Of a stretch of 64,000 nucleotides of DNA, positions 52,906-61,579 are shown piece after piece. Under the pieces are notes generated by a model that made no database searches, was not told the origin of the DNA, and saw only the letters and a list, made by a program, of their open reading frames with translations. The DNA lies in contig DASPTU010000003.1 in the NCBI GenBank assembly GCA_035623255.1, positions 62,001 through 126,000 of the forward strand, given 5' to 3'. This DNA comes from JAFAGX01 sp035623255. GTDB taxonomy: Bacteria > Acidobacteriota > Terriglobia > Terriglobales > Acidobacteriaceae. The position numbers and the translations under genes are program-made. Position 1 is the stretch's first letter; the number at the start of each line of letters is the position of its first letter.

Positions 52906-53682
52906 TTACTTGCCCAGTTTCGCGCTGAGGGCGCGCAAGGCGTTCTGTGTCTCCGGCGCCCACCAGCGGGCCGTGACCATCTGTACTTCAGGCTCGAGGT
53001 CCTGCTCAAAATACGCGGCCAGATCAGCCCGAGCTTGGCGGCGGGTAATAGACATAGCTTCGCCAGGTAAAGCGAGCAAGCTCTGGCACCACTGCAGAGC
53101 ACGGTGAATGACCTCATCAGCTGCCACCGTCTCCTCAATTAGCCCGACTGCCATCGCCTCCCGAGGCGAGATAAGCAGACCGGCAACTGCAAGCCGCTCG
53201 GCCTGGCGCGGCCCAACCAGCCGCCGCAGCCCTGCCAGAATTACCGGCGGCAGCGGCAACCCGACCTGCACCTCACTCAACCCGATCTTGAAATCCCCTT
53301 CCGCCACGAGTCGCCGATCGCAGAACAGTGCGAGCACTGTGCCTCCTGCGGGAGCATGGCCGGTAATCGCGGCGGCAATTGGAATCGGCGAGCAGGCGAT
53401 TGCTTTCAGCAGGGCGTAGAACTCACGCCAGAGTACCGCCATTTTGGCGTGGTCGTACCCGAGGAGGAGTGGAACGTCGAGGCCGCCGGAGAATCGGCCC
53501 GGGGATCCGGATAGAACCAGGGCCCGAATTCCATCCTTGGGCGCATTCTCGACCGCCAGCCGCAGGGCGAAGATCAGCTCATGTGAGAGCGCGTTTACTG
53601 GCGGGCGATTCAGCCGCACTTCGCGAATCGGACCATGATCGAAGCTTAGGAGCATACGTCCAGCCGTTGAGTGCAGGGACAT
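52906..53682 (-). CDS. enoyl-CoA hydratase/isomerase family protein
   Basis: 258 residues; an ATG at 53655 is an alternative. Crotonase fold: EVRLNRPPVNALSHELIFAL, the oxyanion block SGSPGRFSGGLDVPLLL, and TGHAPAGGTVLALFCDRRL. The usual catalytic glutamates are not obvious: the position after the GG(T) block is a Leu/Ala-rich stretch, so it may be an isomerase or non-hydratase. Cytoplasmic. Divergent from the hydrolase at 53923. Confidence 0.82.
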   Translation of the reverse strand: MSLHSTAGRMLLSFDHGPIREVRLNRPPVNALSHELIFALRLAVENAPKDGIRALVLSGSPGRFSGGLDVPLLLGYDHAKMAVLWREFYALLKAIACSPIPIAAAITGHAPAGGTVLALFCDRRLVAEGDFKIGLSEVQVGLPLPPVILAGLRRLVGPRQAERLAVAGLLISPREAMAVGLIEETVAADEVIHRALQWCQSLLALPGEAMSITRRQARADLAAYFEQDLEPEVQMVTARWWAPETQNALRALSAKLGK

Positions 53683-53790
53683 TATAGGCCGGACTGGGAT
53701 GACGTTCTTCGAGCCAGTTACAGCGTGCGACGGTGGGTCTCAAGCCGTTTCCCTTTCGCAGCCCCCAGAGATGCATGGACCCCTTCGTTG

Positions 53791-53879
53791 GGAGGCGGCC
53801 ATAAAAGGACCGCCTCCACTTCCTCAGGATGACAATCGGTCAGTTCTCAGTGGTGAATTGGCAGACAGGAGTGTCCGCC
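53791..53879. repeat. two short hairpins in a divergent intergenic region
   Basis: GGAGGCGG (53791-53798) with CCGCCTCC (53810-53817), and GGCAGAC...GTGTCCGCC (53860-53879). Both look like members of dispersed extragenic palindromes rather than promoters. They lie between the crotonase (-) and the hydrolase (+). Confidence 0.45.
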
Positions 53880-53922
53880 CCACACCCAATCGGTTAAGAT
53901 ACTCGGCTGCTGGCGCAGGAAA

Positions 53923-54633
53923 ATGAATCGCGAATATTACAGGGGATATAGCCAGGAACTTCAGCGCGACATGGAGGCGCTGGTCTTCGGGCATGCCGGG
54001 ACGCCGCTGCTGGTTTTCCCAACATCGATGGGCCGGTTTTTCGAATATGAAGACCGCGGCATGATTGGCGTACTCGCCCCCAAGATTGAAGCGGGCCAGT
54101 TGCAGGTCTTTTGTCCCGATGGAGTAGATTCGGAAAGCTGGTACAACAGAGCGGTGCATCCGCGGCAGCGGGTGCTGCGGCATGTGCAATACGAGCGTTA
54201 TATTCTGCACGAACTGTTGCCGTTTGTGCGGTGGAAGAACCAATCTCTCAGCTTGGCCGTTACCGGCTGCAGTTTTGGCGGCTACCACGCGGTGAATTTT
54301 TCCTTGAAGCATCCCGATGTGGTGACGCATTGTGTCAGCATGAGCGGGGCCTTCGATATCCATCAGTTTCTCGACGGGTATTACGATGACGATTGCTACT
54401 TCAATTGCCCGCAGGATTTTGTGCCCAACCTGAGCGATGATTGGTTTCTAAGCCATTACCGGCAGATGAAGATCGTGTTGGGTTCGGCGGATTGGGACAT
54501 GTGCCTGGACCAGAACGTGAAACTATCCGAGAAGCTGAACGCGAAAGCGGTGCCACACTGGCTGGACGTTTGGAATGACCATTCCCAACACGATTGGCCA
54601 TTGTGGCTGAGGATGGCAGGAAAACACTTTTGA
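53923..54633 (+). CDS. alpha/beta hydrolase/esterase (amide-ligase cluster)
   Basis: 236 residues without signal peptide. Esterase-D-like fold: FGHAGTPLLVFPTSMGRFFE, VFCPDGVDSESWYNRAVHP, the nucleophile elbow AVTGCSFGGYHAVNFSLKHP, and HSQHDWPLWLRM at the C-terminus with the histidine. It heads a run of co-directional genes for two ATP-grasp proteins, a GCS2 ligase and an aminopeptidase, so it may remove a protecting or ester group. Substrate unknown. Confidence 0.85.
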   Translation: MNREYYRGYSQELQRDMEALVFGHAGTPLLVFPTSMGRFFEYEDRGMIGVLAPKIEAGQLQVFCPDGVDSESWYNRAVHPRQRVLRHVQYERYILHELLPFVRWKNQSLSLAVTGCSFGGYHAVNFSLKHPDVVTHCVSMSGAFDIHQFLDGYYDDDCYFNCPQDFVPNLSDDWFLSHYRQMKIVLGSADWDMCLDQNVKLSEKLNAKAVPHWLDVWNDHSQHDWPLWLRMAGKHF

Positions 54634-54640
54634 CGGATAT

Positions 54641-54671
54641 CGTCATTCTGAGCGAGTGCGTTCATTCGCTC
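54641..54671. repeat. short palindrome in the esterase/ATP-grasp gap
   Basis: CGTCATTCTGAGCGAG (54641-54656) contains GAGCGA (54650-54655) paired with TCGCTC (54666-54671). The GTCATTCTGAGCGA string resembles a very common dispersed extragenic sequence in many bacteria (recollection). Confidence 0.45.
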
Positions 54672-54696
54672 CGATGACATCGGATAAGGGGTCGAG

Positions 54697-55683
54697 ATGA
54701 AAAAGATCGGAATTTTGTTCGGGATGGAGAATACATTTCCGCCTTCGGTGGTTGAGCGAATCAACAAGATGAAAACCGACGACGTCACAGCGGAGTTCGT
54801 GAAAGTTGGCGGGGTCAAGATGGCCGAACCGAGTGGCTACCGGGTCATCATTGACCGGATTTCGCAAGACATCCCTTTCTATCGCGCCTATCTCAAAAAC
54901 GCAGCGCTGACCGGGACGATCGTGGTAAACAATCCATTTTGGTGGACCGCGGACGACAAGTTCTTCAACTATTCGCTGGCCAGCAAGCTCGGCGTGGCGA
55001 TCCCGCCAACGGTGATTCTGCCGCATCATTCGCACCCGGTGGGTACTACCGACCAGTCGATGCGCAACTTAATTTATCCCCTCAATTGGGAGGAGATTTT
55101 CGATTCCGTCGCCTTTCCGGCTTTCCTGAAGCCCTATGCCGGCGGTGGCTGGAAACACGTGTACAAGGTCCATTCGCCAGAGGAGTTCTTCCACTATTAC
55201 AACCAGACGGGTGATCTGTGCATGACGCTGCAGCGCGGAGTGGAATTCGAAGAGTATTACCGATGCTACGTGGTCGGCCAGGAAGAAGTGCACGTCATGA
55301 AGTATGACCCCAAAGCTCCATTCCACGAGCGCTACGTTAAGGGCAATCCTCCGCCCTCCAGTGCACGGCTGCACGACCGAATTGTGAGAGATGCTCTCCT
55401 GCTATGCCGGGCGCTGGGCTACGACTTGAACACGGTGGAGTTCGCTGTTGAGGACGGAGTTCCTTATGCAATCGACTTCATGAATCCCGCTCCCGATGCT
55501 GACATTAACTCGGTTGGCCGGGAGAATTTTGAGTGGATTGTGGATGCGGTTGCCGCAATGGCGGTGAAGAAAGCACTTAGCGACGAGAATCCGGCACGGG
55601 AGTTGCGCTGGGCCGCATTTTTGTCGGGGCCGCTGGAGGTTGCGGCCGCAAAGCCGCCGGCAAGGAAGAGGGCAAAAGCCTGA
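54697..55683 (+). CDS. ATP-grasp ligase
   Basis: 328 residues. ATP-grasp fold: the glycine-rich loop FPAFLKPYAGGGWKHVYKV, the nucleotide hinge MTLQRGVEFEEYYRCYVVG, and the metal-binding AIDFMNPAPDADINS. ATP-grasp enzymes form amide or thioester bonds between a carboxylate and an amine. It lies 63 nt after the hydrolase. The C-terminal tail (PPARKRAKA) is basic. With the GCS2 ligase downstream it points to stepwise amide coupling. Confidence 0.88.
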   Translation: MKKIGILFGMENTFPPSVVERINKMKTDDVTAEFVKVGGVKMAEPSGYRVIIDRISQDIPFYRAYLKNAALTGTIVVNNPFWWTADDKFFNYSLASKLGVAIPPTVILPHHSHPVGTTDQSMRNLIYPLNWEEIFDSVAFPAFLKPYAGGGWKHVYKVHSPEEFFHYYNQTGDLCMTLQRGVEFEEYYRCYVVGQEEVHVMKYDPKAPFHERYVKGNPPPSSARLHDRIVRDALLLCRALGYDLNTVEFAVEDGVPYAIDFMNPAPDADINSVGRENFEWIVDAVAAMAVKKALSDENPARELRWAAFLSGPLEVAAAKPPARKRAKA

Positions 55684-55697
55684 CTGACTGGAACAAC

Positions 55698-56129
55698 TCA
55701 GAGACGCTTTCGCTTCAGTCCCGGAATCTTCCCAATTCGCGAATCCCCGGCACAGATCAGCTCGCAGGCGTGCATCACAGATTCTTCAAAATGAGGCGCA
55801 TCCGCCGGCAGCACCTGCCACCCGGTCACCGGCTTGCCCAAAACGCCTATCGACCGCATGGTTGGGAACTCCTTGCGCAAGCTTGCATGGTGGTCCTTCT
55901 GGGTCGCGAGCCAAACGCCATTATCGGCAGGGTGGGTGGGCTTATCGCGCAGCACCAGAACGATCCTGTCCTGTACATAGACTGCGGTAGATCCGAACAT
56001 GGCTTGCGTCCGCGGCGATGCCGAGGCCAACGCGTCCAGCACAAACGCATAGGGGATCGGTCTGCGTGTTTTCAACGGAAACGGGATTTCCGCTGTCGGA
56101 CGCGTGCGGCGATTGCCCGCTCTGGGCAT
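55698..56129 (-). CDS. TfoX N-terminal-like protein
   Basis: 143 residues. Core AMFGSTAVYVQDRIVLVLRD with VWLATQKDHHASLRKEF and GWQVLPADAPHFEESVM matches TfoX_N-type domains. N-terminus is basic. It lies on the opposite strand within the amide-ligase cluster, so is probably not part of it. Function in this family is unclear. Confidence 0.72.
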   Translation of the reverse strand: MPRAGNRRTRPTAEIPFPLKTRRPIPYAFVLDALASASPRTQAMFGSTAVYVQDRIVLVLRDKPTHPADNGVWLATQKDHHASLRKEFPTMRSIGVLGKPVTGWQVLPADAPHFEESVMHACELICAGDSRIGKIPGLKRKRL

Positions 56130-56224
56130 TGGAACATTCTAAGGCATTAACCCGCGAGAAACCGAGGCCCGGCCGCCCCGGGGACAAAAGACTCAAGTGG
56201 CTTTAAAGAGAGATTGCTATACTG

Positions 56225-57379
56225 ATGCGGTTTGTTATGCAGCCTACCTTCACTATCGGGATTGAAGAGGAATACCAGACCATAGACCCGGTCTCCCGCG
56301 ACCTGCGTTCGCACATCCAGTCGGAAATCCTGGAAAAAGGGAAAGTCCTGATGCAGGAAAAGGTGAAATCCGAGCTGCACCAGGCGGTTGTGGAAGTCGG
56401 CACCGCAGTTTGCAAAAACATCAAAGAGGCGAAGGCTGAAGTTAAGAAACTGCGCCGGGACATGATCAAGCTGGCCCGCGAGAACGGTCTGGAGCTGGCT
56501 TCCGCTGCAACCCACCCCTTTGCGGATTGGCGGGTGCAGGAGATTACTCCTGACGAACGATATAAGAACATCGTTCAGGACATGCAGCTCGTGGCGCGCG
56601 CGAACTTGATTTTCGGCTTACACGTTCACGTCGGTGTGGAGGACCGCGAGACCGCGATCCACATGATGAATCACGCGCGCTATTTTCTTCCCCATATACT
56701 CGCCCTCTCCACGAATTCCCCGTTCTGGCTGGGAATGAATACCGGGCTGAAGTCGTACCGATGTAAAGTGTTCGACAAATTTCCGCGAACCAACCTCCCC
56801 GACTATTTTCCGAGCTGGGGTGAGTACGAGAACTTTATCAAACTGCTGATCAAGACCAACTGTATCGACAACGCCAAAAAAATCTGGTGGGACATCCGGC
56901 CGCATCCATTCTTTAACACGCTGGAGTTCCGCATTTGCGATATTCCCATGCGGGTGGATGAAACCATCGCCCTGGCGGCGCTCATCCAGGCTACGATCGC
57001 CAAGCTGTACAAGCTTTACGCGGCAAACCAGGGATTCCGGCTGTATCGGCGGGCCTTGCTCATGGAGAACAAGTGGCGGGCGGCGCGGTATGGGCTGGAT
57101 GGCAAGTTAATTGACTTCGGCAAACAGAAAGAAGTCCCGGCGCGAGATCTGATAAAAGAGTATTTGGAGTTTGTCGACGATGTCGTCGACGAACTGGATT
57201 CCCGTGAGGAGTTAAATTACATTCACGAGATCTTGAAAATGGGTACAGGGGCTGACCGGCAATTGCGAGTTTTTGAAGAAACGGGCGACATGCAACGGGT
57301 AGTAGATTACATCATCGAGGAGACGGGGATCGGTTTGGCGGAGAACACCGTTGCCGCTTCCGAAAGAAAAGCCGGATAA
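56225..57379 (+). CDS. ybdK: GCS2-family carboxylate-amine ligase, YbdK-like
   Basis: 384 residues. Glutamate-cysteine ligase type 2 fold: TFTIGIEEEYQTIDPVSRDL with the metal-binding ExE, FGLHVHVGVEDRETAIHMMN, ALSTNSPFWLGMNTGLKSY and RPHPFFNTLEFRICDIPMRV. YbdK relatives couple glutamate or related acids to amines with weak gamma-Glu-Cys activity. Its TAA overlaps the ATG of the next gene (TAATG), so it is co-translated with the aminopeptidase. In this context the substrate may not be cysteine. Confidence 0.9.
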   Translation: MRFVMQPTFTIGIEEEYQTIDPVSRDLRSHIQSEILEKGKVLMQEKVKSELHQAVVEVGTAVCKNIKEAKAEVKKLRRDMIKLARENGLELASAATHPFADWRVQEITPDERYKNIVQDMQLVARANLIFGLHVHVGVEDRETAIHMMNHARYFLPHILALSTNSPFWLGMNTGLKSYRCKVFDKFPRTNLPDYFPSWGEYENFIKLLIKTNCIDNAKKIWWDIRPHPFFNTLEFRICDIPMRVDETIALAALIQATIAKLYKLYAANQGFRLYRRALLMENKWRAARYGLDGKLIDFGKQKEVPARDLIKEYLEFVDDVVDELDSREELNYIHEILKMGTGADRQLRVFEETGDMQRVVDYIIEETGIGLAENTVAASERKAG

Positions 57380-58425
57380 TGAGCCTTCCTGCAACTCAGA
57401 CCAACCAACAACTCAGCAAGATTGCCTTTGATCCAGAACTTACTCCCGGCGCCCACAATGCCGTGACCGTCTGTCTGCGGATCCAGCCCAGGGAGAAAGT
57501 CACTCTGATTACGGACGAGGCGACAAAAGAGATCGCCGCCAGCATTGCCAGGGAGTTGGAAAATGTTGGTGCGCCCTACCGCGCGTGGGTGCTGGAAGAT
57601 CTGGCGCCGCGGCCGCTGGCCGGGTTTCCTCAAGAAATCGCTGACGACCTCGAAACCAGCCGAGTCAGTATCTTTGCCGTGCAGGCCCAGACCAACGAGC
57701 TCCGTTCCCGCATGCAGATGACCGACATCGTCAATCGGCGCAAAATTCGCCATGCTCATATGGTGAACATCAACCGGCAGATCATGCTGGAGGGAATGCG
57801 CGCTGACTTCATGAAGGTGGATCGCATTAGCACCAAAGTTGCTGAGATGGTGAGGAAGGCCTCGAGCATCCATGCCAGGACGCCGGCGGGCACCGATTTG
57901 GTTGCAGACCTGAATGCCAACTATCGATGGCTGAAAACCAGCGGACTTATCAGCCCTGAAAAATGGGGGAATCTGCCGGGGGGAGAAGTGTTCACCACTC
58001 CCGGCGAGGTAAACGGAACGTTCGTGATCGACGGCGTTGTCGGGGATTGGCTCTGCGCGAAGTTTGGCGACCTGCGCGACACACCGCTAACCATTCGAAT
58101 AAAAGGTAACCGCCTGACGGAAGCCCACTCCGCAAATCGTGAACTAGAAAGCGACTTCTGGAACTACACTCATACCGACAACAACAGCGACCGCGTCGGT
58201 GAATTCGCGATCGGAACCAACATTGAGCTGAAAGACGTGATCGGCCAGATTCTGCAGGACGAAAAACTTCCCGGTGTCCACATTGCGTTTGGCAATCCGT
58301 ACGGCGAACACACCGGCGCCGATTGGTACTCGTCCACTCACATCGATGTGGTCGGACGACAGTTCGATATCTGGGTGGATGACCGGCAGATCATGCGCAA
58401 TGGACAGTTTCTGATCGAGCTTTAA
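57379..58425 (+). CDS. M29-type aminopeptidase-like protein
   Basis: 348 residues. M29 (AmpS/thermophilic aminopeptidase) signatures: GEVFTTPGEVNGTFVIDGVV, GEFAIGTNIELKDVI, HIAFGNPYGEHTGADWYSST with HIDVV at the end; the glutamate, histidine and aspartate ligand positions are present. N-terminus differs from typical AmpS. It overlaps the GCS2 gene by 1 nt, so a peptidase is made alongside the ligase, consistent with trimming or recycling an amide-linked product. Confidence 0.87.
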   Translation: MSLPATQTNQQLSKIAFDPELTPGAHNAVTVCLRIQPREKVTLITDEATKEIAASIARELENVGAPYRAWVLEDLAPRPLAGFPQEIADDLETSRVSIFAVQAQTNELRSRMQMTDIVNRRKIRHAHMVNINRQIMLEGMRADFMKVDRISTKVAEMVRKASSIHARTPAGTDLVADLNANYRWLKTSGLISPEKWGNLPGGEVFTTPGEVNGTFVIDGVVGDWLCAKFGDLRDTPLTIRIKGNRLTEAHSANRELESDFWNYTHTDNNSDRVGEFAIGTNIELKDVIGQILQDEKLPGVHIAFGNPYGEHTGADWYSSTHIDVVGRQFDIWVDDRQIMRNGQFLIEL

Positions 58426-58486
58426 AAAAAATAGCCAGTCACGATGCAGTTGTAAACATTCGCGCCCGAAGAAGCCGGCACCACAC

Positions 58487-59674
58487 ATGATTCCTTCTCT
58501 CCGAAAGCAATTCAACGAGAAATTCAGAGCGGAGAAATATCAGCAGTTGTTGAAAGCGATCGAAGAGCGATCTGGCACCCCGATGCAATTCCGTGTCTCC
58601 GAGACACCCTGCTTCTTTCCCAGGGAACTGCTCGAACAGATGGCGCAATACGGCAAAGAATTGATCCGCCAGTTGGGCGGTCTGGAGTATAGGAAAGCTT
58701 CATTTGCGGCAATTCCACCGGCGTTCAACGTGCCCAACGAAGCACCGCATCCGATGTTCGTCCAGGTGGACTTCGGCTTAGCGCGAGGCGGTAACGGCCA
58801 ATTACAGCCGAGGCTCGTCGAGCTCCAGGGTTTCCCTTCCCTTTATGCTTATCAGGCGCTCCTGTCGCAACTCTACGTAGAGATCTTCGACCTTGATGAG
58901 GATTTGCGATACCTGCACGGTGGGCTGAATTGGGAAAGCTACAAGGACCTGCTACGGCGGGCAATCCTCGCCGATCATGATCCGCAAAATGTGATTCTGA
59001 TGGAAATCGATCCGTTGCGTCAGAAAACACTGCCGGATTTTCTGCTCACAGAGAAGCTGTTAGGAATTCCAACGGTCGCAATTACGGATGTTGAAAGGCG
59101 CGGGCGAGAACTTTTTTACGAAAAATCCGGCAAACGCATTCCCATTCACCGAATCTATAACCGCGCCATCGTGGATGAGCTTGTGCGCAAGAAACTGGTG
59201 CTGAATTTCCGCTTCGACGAAGAACTTGATGTGGAATGGGCGGGGCATCCGAACTGGTATTTCCGGATCAGCAAATTCTCGCTGCCATACTTGCGGCACG
59301 AATGCGTGCCGCAAACCCAATTTCTGGATCGAGTCGAGAGGATTCCCGATGAGCTACAGAATTATGTCATCAAGCCTCTCTTCTCATTCGCAGGCCTCGG
59401 CGTGATTATTAATCCCACGAAAAACGACGTTGCCGCCATTCCAGGTGACAAGCGGCCGCAGTATATCCTGCAGGAGAAAATCAACTTCGAGCCCGTAATC
59501 GACACGCCTTTTGGCCCTACTAAAGCTGAAATCCGGATGATGTACGTCTGGCTGGATGAGCTTCTGCCAGTAATGAGCATCGTGAGAATGGGCCGGGGCC
59601 TGATGATGGGGGTCGACCACAACAAAAACCTGGAGTGGGTGGGATCGTCAGCGGCGCTCTATAGAAACAATTAA
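58487..59674 (+). CDS. second ATP-grasp-like protein, unfamiliar type
   Basis: 395 residues. The C-terminal 120 residues show an ATP-grasp-like pattern: NYVIKPLFSFAGLGVIINP, YILQEKINFEPVIDTP and AEIRMMYVWLDELLPVMS, similar to glutathionylspermidine-synthase-type enzymes. The N-terminal half includes MFVQVDFGLARGGNGQLQP and RLVELQGFPSLYAYQALL. No clear family; probably an ATP-dependent ligase. It ends the run of five co-directional genes and is 61 bp after the aminopeptidase. Confidence 0.65.
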   Translation: MIPSLRKQFNEKFRAEKYQQLLKAIEERSGTPMQFRVSETPCFFPRELLEQMAQYGKELIRQLGGLEYRKASFAAIPPAFNVPNEAPHPMFVQVDFGLARGGNGQLQPRLVELQGFPSLYAYQALLSQLYVEIFDLDEDLRYLHGGLNWESYKDLLRRAILADHDPQNVILMEIDPLRQKTLPDFLLTEKLLGIPTVAITDVERRGRELFYEKSGKRIPIHRIYNRAIVDELVRKKLVLNFRFDEELDVEWAGHPNWYFRISKFSLPYLRHECVPQTQFLDRVERIPDELQNYVIKPLFSFAGLGVIINPTKNDVAAIPGDKRPQYILQEKINFEPVIDTPFGPTKAEIRMMYVWLDELLPVMSIVRMGRGLMMGVDHNKNLEWVGSSAALYRNN

Positions 59675-59689
59675 TGCAAAAATGAGAAA

Positions 59690-59833
59690 GGCTGTGACAT
59701 TGGTTATGCTCTAGCCGCCAGTTCCTGCGAGGGAACCCACAGCGTGGATGCACGCACCGTCACAGCCCTTGATGTGACCACTGCTTTCGCAGTTTCAAAC
59801 CCCGACTACTCCTCGCAGAGCTGTCGGTTTTTT
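59690..59833 (+). ncRNA. candidate structured small RNA with intrinsic terminator
   Basis: A 9-bp closing stem, GGCTGTGAC (59690-59698) with GTCACAGCC (59759-59767), encloses three hairpins: GGTT/AGCC, GTTCC/GGAAC and GCGTG/CACGC, a cloverleaf-like four-way junction. It is followed by ACTGC/GCAGT and a terminator, CCGAC (59802-59806) with GTCGG (59823-59827) and six Ts. There is no T-loop (GTTCGA) and no tRNA-like anticodon arm, so it is not a tRNA. No class recognised. It begins 15 nt after the last cluster gene. Confidence 0.6.
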
Positions 59834-60117
59834 CGGGTTTGAATGTTCAGCAGTTGCCCGCCGAACCAATCACCCAGCCTACTTCGGGATGACTAATTTT
59901 ATTTGAGCCAACCCTTTCAGCCGTCGACGAAACCCAAGGTAACATTTGTGACAGGAATGTCAACGCCATTTTTCAGTGCAATGAACATTCGCGGAAGGCA
60001 TATGTCCAGGAGTGACAAAGCGTTGACCGCCAAAAGCTTGCAGCGAGGCCCGGGAAATTTCCCTAGATTTGCACAGCATTTTTCACATTTCTGTGTCCAA
60101 CGGAAAACACCTCGGCA

Positions 60118-60135
60118 ATTCGCGGTGTGGCGAAT
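60118..60135. promoter_or_regulatory. palindromic operator upstream of tetR
   Basis: ATTCGC (60118-60123), 6-bp spacer, GCGAAT (60130-60135). A TATATT box at 60143-60148 follows, so the palindrome overlaps the expected -35. The start near 60155 would be about 4 nt from the ATG at 60159. The weaker match ATTCGT-N6-GCGACA lies at 61580-61597 upstream of scpB. Confidence 0.6.
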
Positions 60136-60158
60136 CCAGGTGTATATTGTTTCGCGCC

Positions 60159-60743
60159 ATGACTCGCGACAGCGCGGTTGATTCCCGCCAGGAGATGTTG
60201 CGGGTTGCGGCTCGGTTGTTTCAGCAGCAGGGATATGACGCCACTTCCATGAGCGACGTCGCCGCTGCACTCAACCTCAGCAAGGGCGGACTCTATCATC
60301 ATTTCCAGAGCAAAGATGAGATTCTTTTCGATTTGATGAACCATGCCATGGATCTCACGCACCAAGAGATCCTTGATCCTGTTCGCCGCGTTACGGACCC
60401 GGAAGAACGCCTTCGCCTCTTGATCAAACTCCATGTTGAAGTCGTGTTAAGCGCTCGTGATCGAGAAATTACTGTCCTCTTGCACGAAAATCACCCTCTT
60501 CCTCCTTCCTTACGCAAGCAGATCAATGCGCGAAAGAAAGAGTACATTCAGTTCGTGGAGAATCTGATCGCTGAGGTTCAACGGGCAAGAGGAACTACGC
60601 GGCCGGTATCTGCCCATGCAGCGACGTTCGCTTTACTGGGCATGATCAATTGGCTTTACCAATGGTACAAGCCGGGAGGGCCGCTCACACCGGAAGAAAT
60701 TGCGCAACAATACACCGAAATCTTCTTCGGCGGAAGCTTCTGA
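60159..60743 (+). CDS. TetR-family transcriptional regulator
   Basis: 194 residues from the ATG at 60159; the frame extends to 60069 but would include the operator and lacks a ribosome site. N-terminal HTH: EMLRVAARLFQQQGYDATSM with DVAAALNLSKGGLYHHFQSK. The ligand domain is helical with LRLLIKLHVEVVLSARDREI and a Trp-rich end (MINWLYQWYKPGG). It is convergent with scpB; palindromes upstream of both suggest local regulation, perhaps by an acyl-CoA. Confidence 0.9.
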   Translation: MTRDSAVDSRQEMLRVAARLFQQQGYDATSMSDVAAALNLSKGGLYHHFQSKDEILFDLMNHAMDLTHQEILDPVRRVTDPEERLRLLIKLHVEVVLSARDREITVLLHENHPLPPSLRKQINARKKEYIQFVENLIAEVQRARGTTRPVSAHAATFALLGMINWLYQWYKPGGPLTPEEIAQQYTEIFFGGSF

Positions 60744-60752
60744 ACCGGCCCT

Positions 60753-61547
60753 TCATTTACCTCGAAACTCTGGCTTGCGCTTCTCCAGGAATGCCTTAAT
60801 GCCTTCCTGATAGTCGCTGCTGTCGTACACTTCGCGGCGAAAGGCTTGAATCCGCTCATACGCCTCGGGGGTCAAGGGATGCGCGTTGCTGAGCACTCGT
60901 AGTTCTTCCTTCAATATCCGGTGCACTAGCGGCGAGGTCTGCGTGATAGTTCTGGCAAGGTTCATGGTGAAGCATTCGATCTCTTCGCGAGGCACAACAT
61001 GGTTGATAACACCCGCGGCCGCCAGTCGCTGGGCGGGCATAGGCTCGGCAGTGAAAAGCATTTCCTTTATCAGGTGCATTCCGGCAACTTTCAAAAAATT
61101 TAGCGTTCCCGAGAGATTGTAGGGAATTCCCAGTCGTGCCGGGGTCAGAGCAAAGGTTGTATCGGTGGAGGCGACTACAACATCGCAACCCATCACTAAC
61201 TCGCAGGCTCCGCCCCAGACCGATCCTTCCACCATCGCAATGATTGGCGCAGGATGAGTCTCGATTTCGCGGATTACATGCCGCAGCGGATCGCTATAGG
61301 TGAGAGGATCACGACCATTCGTTGGCAGTTCGCGAACGTCGTGTCCGGCGGAGAACACCTTCGCCCCTCGTGCCGCCCGCAAGATCACGACTTGCAGCGC
61401 AGCCGACTTCATCTGTTCCAGGGCGGCGCACATGTCTGCGATAAGTTGCCGGCTTAGGGTGTTCACTTTCCCGTGGTTCAGGGTAATCGTGCCGATAGGC
61501 CCATCCGTGGCGGTAAGAATTGTGGAGAAGGAGTTCTGGTTCTGCAT
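60753..61547 (-). CDS. scpB: methylmalonyl-CoA decarboxylase ScpB-like
   Basis: 264 residues from the ATG at 61547, close to the 261 of E. coli ScpB (YgfG); the frame extends to 61604. Strong likeness: KVFSAGHDVRELPTNGRDPL, IAMVEGSVWGGACELVMGCD, LGIPYNLSGTLNFLKVAGMH and the C-terminal REVYDSSDYQEGIKAFLEKR. This crotonase-family enzyme turns methylmalonyl-CoA into propionyl-CoA. No methylmalonyl-CoA mutase is seen nearby. Cytoplasmic. Confidence 0.9.
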   Translation of the reverse strand: MQNQNSFSTILTATDGPIGTITLNHGKVNTLSRQLIADMCAALEQMKSAALQVVILRAARGAKVFSAGHDVRELPTNGRDPLTYSDPLRHVIREIETHPAPIIAMVEGSVWGGACELVMGCDVVVASTDTTFALTPARLGIPYNLSGTLNFLKVAGMHLIKEMLFTAEPMPAQRLAAAGVINHVVPREEIECFTMNLARTITQTSPLVHRILKEELRVLSNAHPLTPEAYERIQAFRREVYDSSDYQEGIKAFLEKRKPEFRGK

Positions 61548-61579
61548 AACTCGAACAAGTGCAACCATCAGTATCCGGT

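Noticed and set aside
59690..59767. Possible tRNA in the cloverleaf-like element
   Set aside because: No T-loop, no plausible anticodon loop and no CCA end; kept as an unclassified structured RNA.
59903..60181. 92-residue plus-strand frame before tetR
   Set aside because: Overlaps the tetR promoter, operator and start; no ribosome site and no domain.
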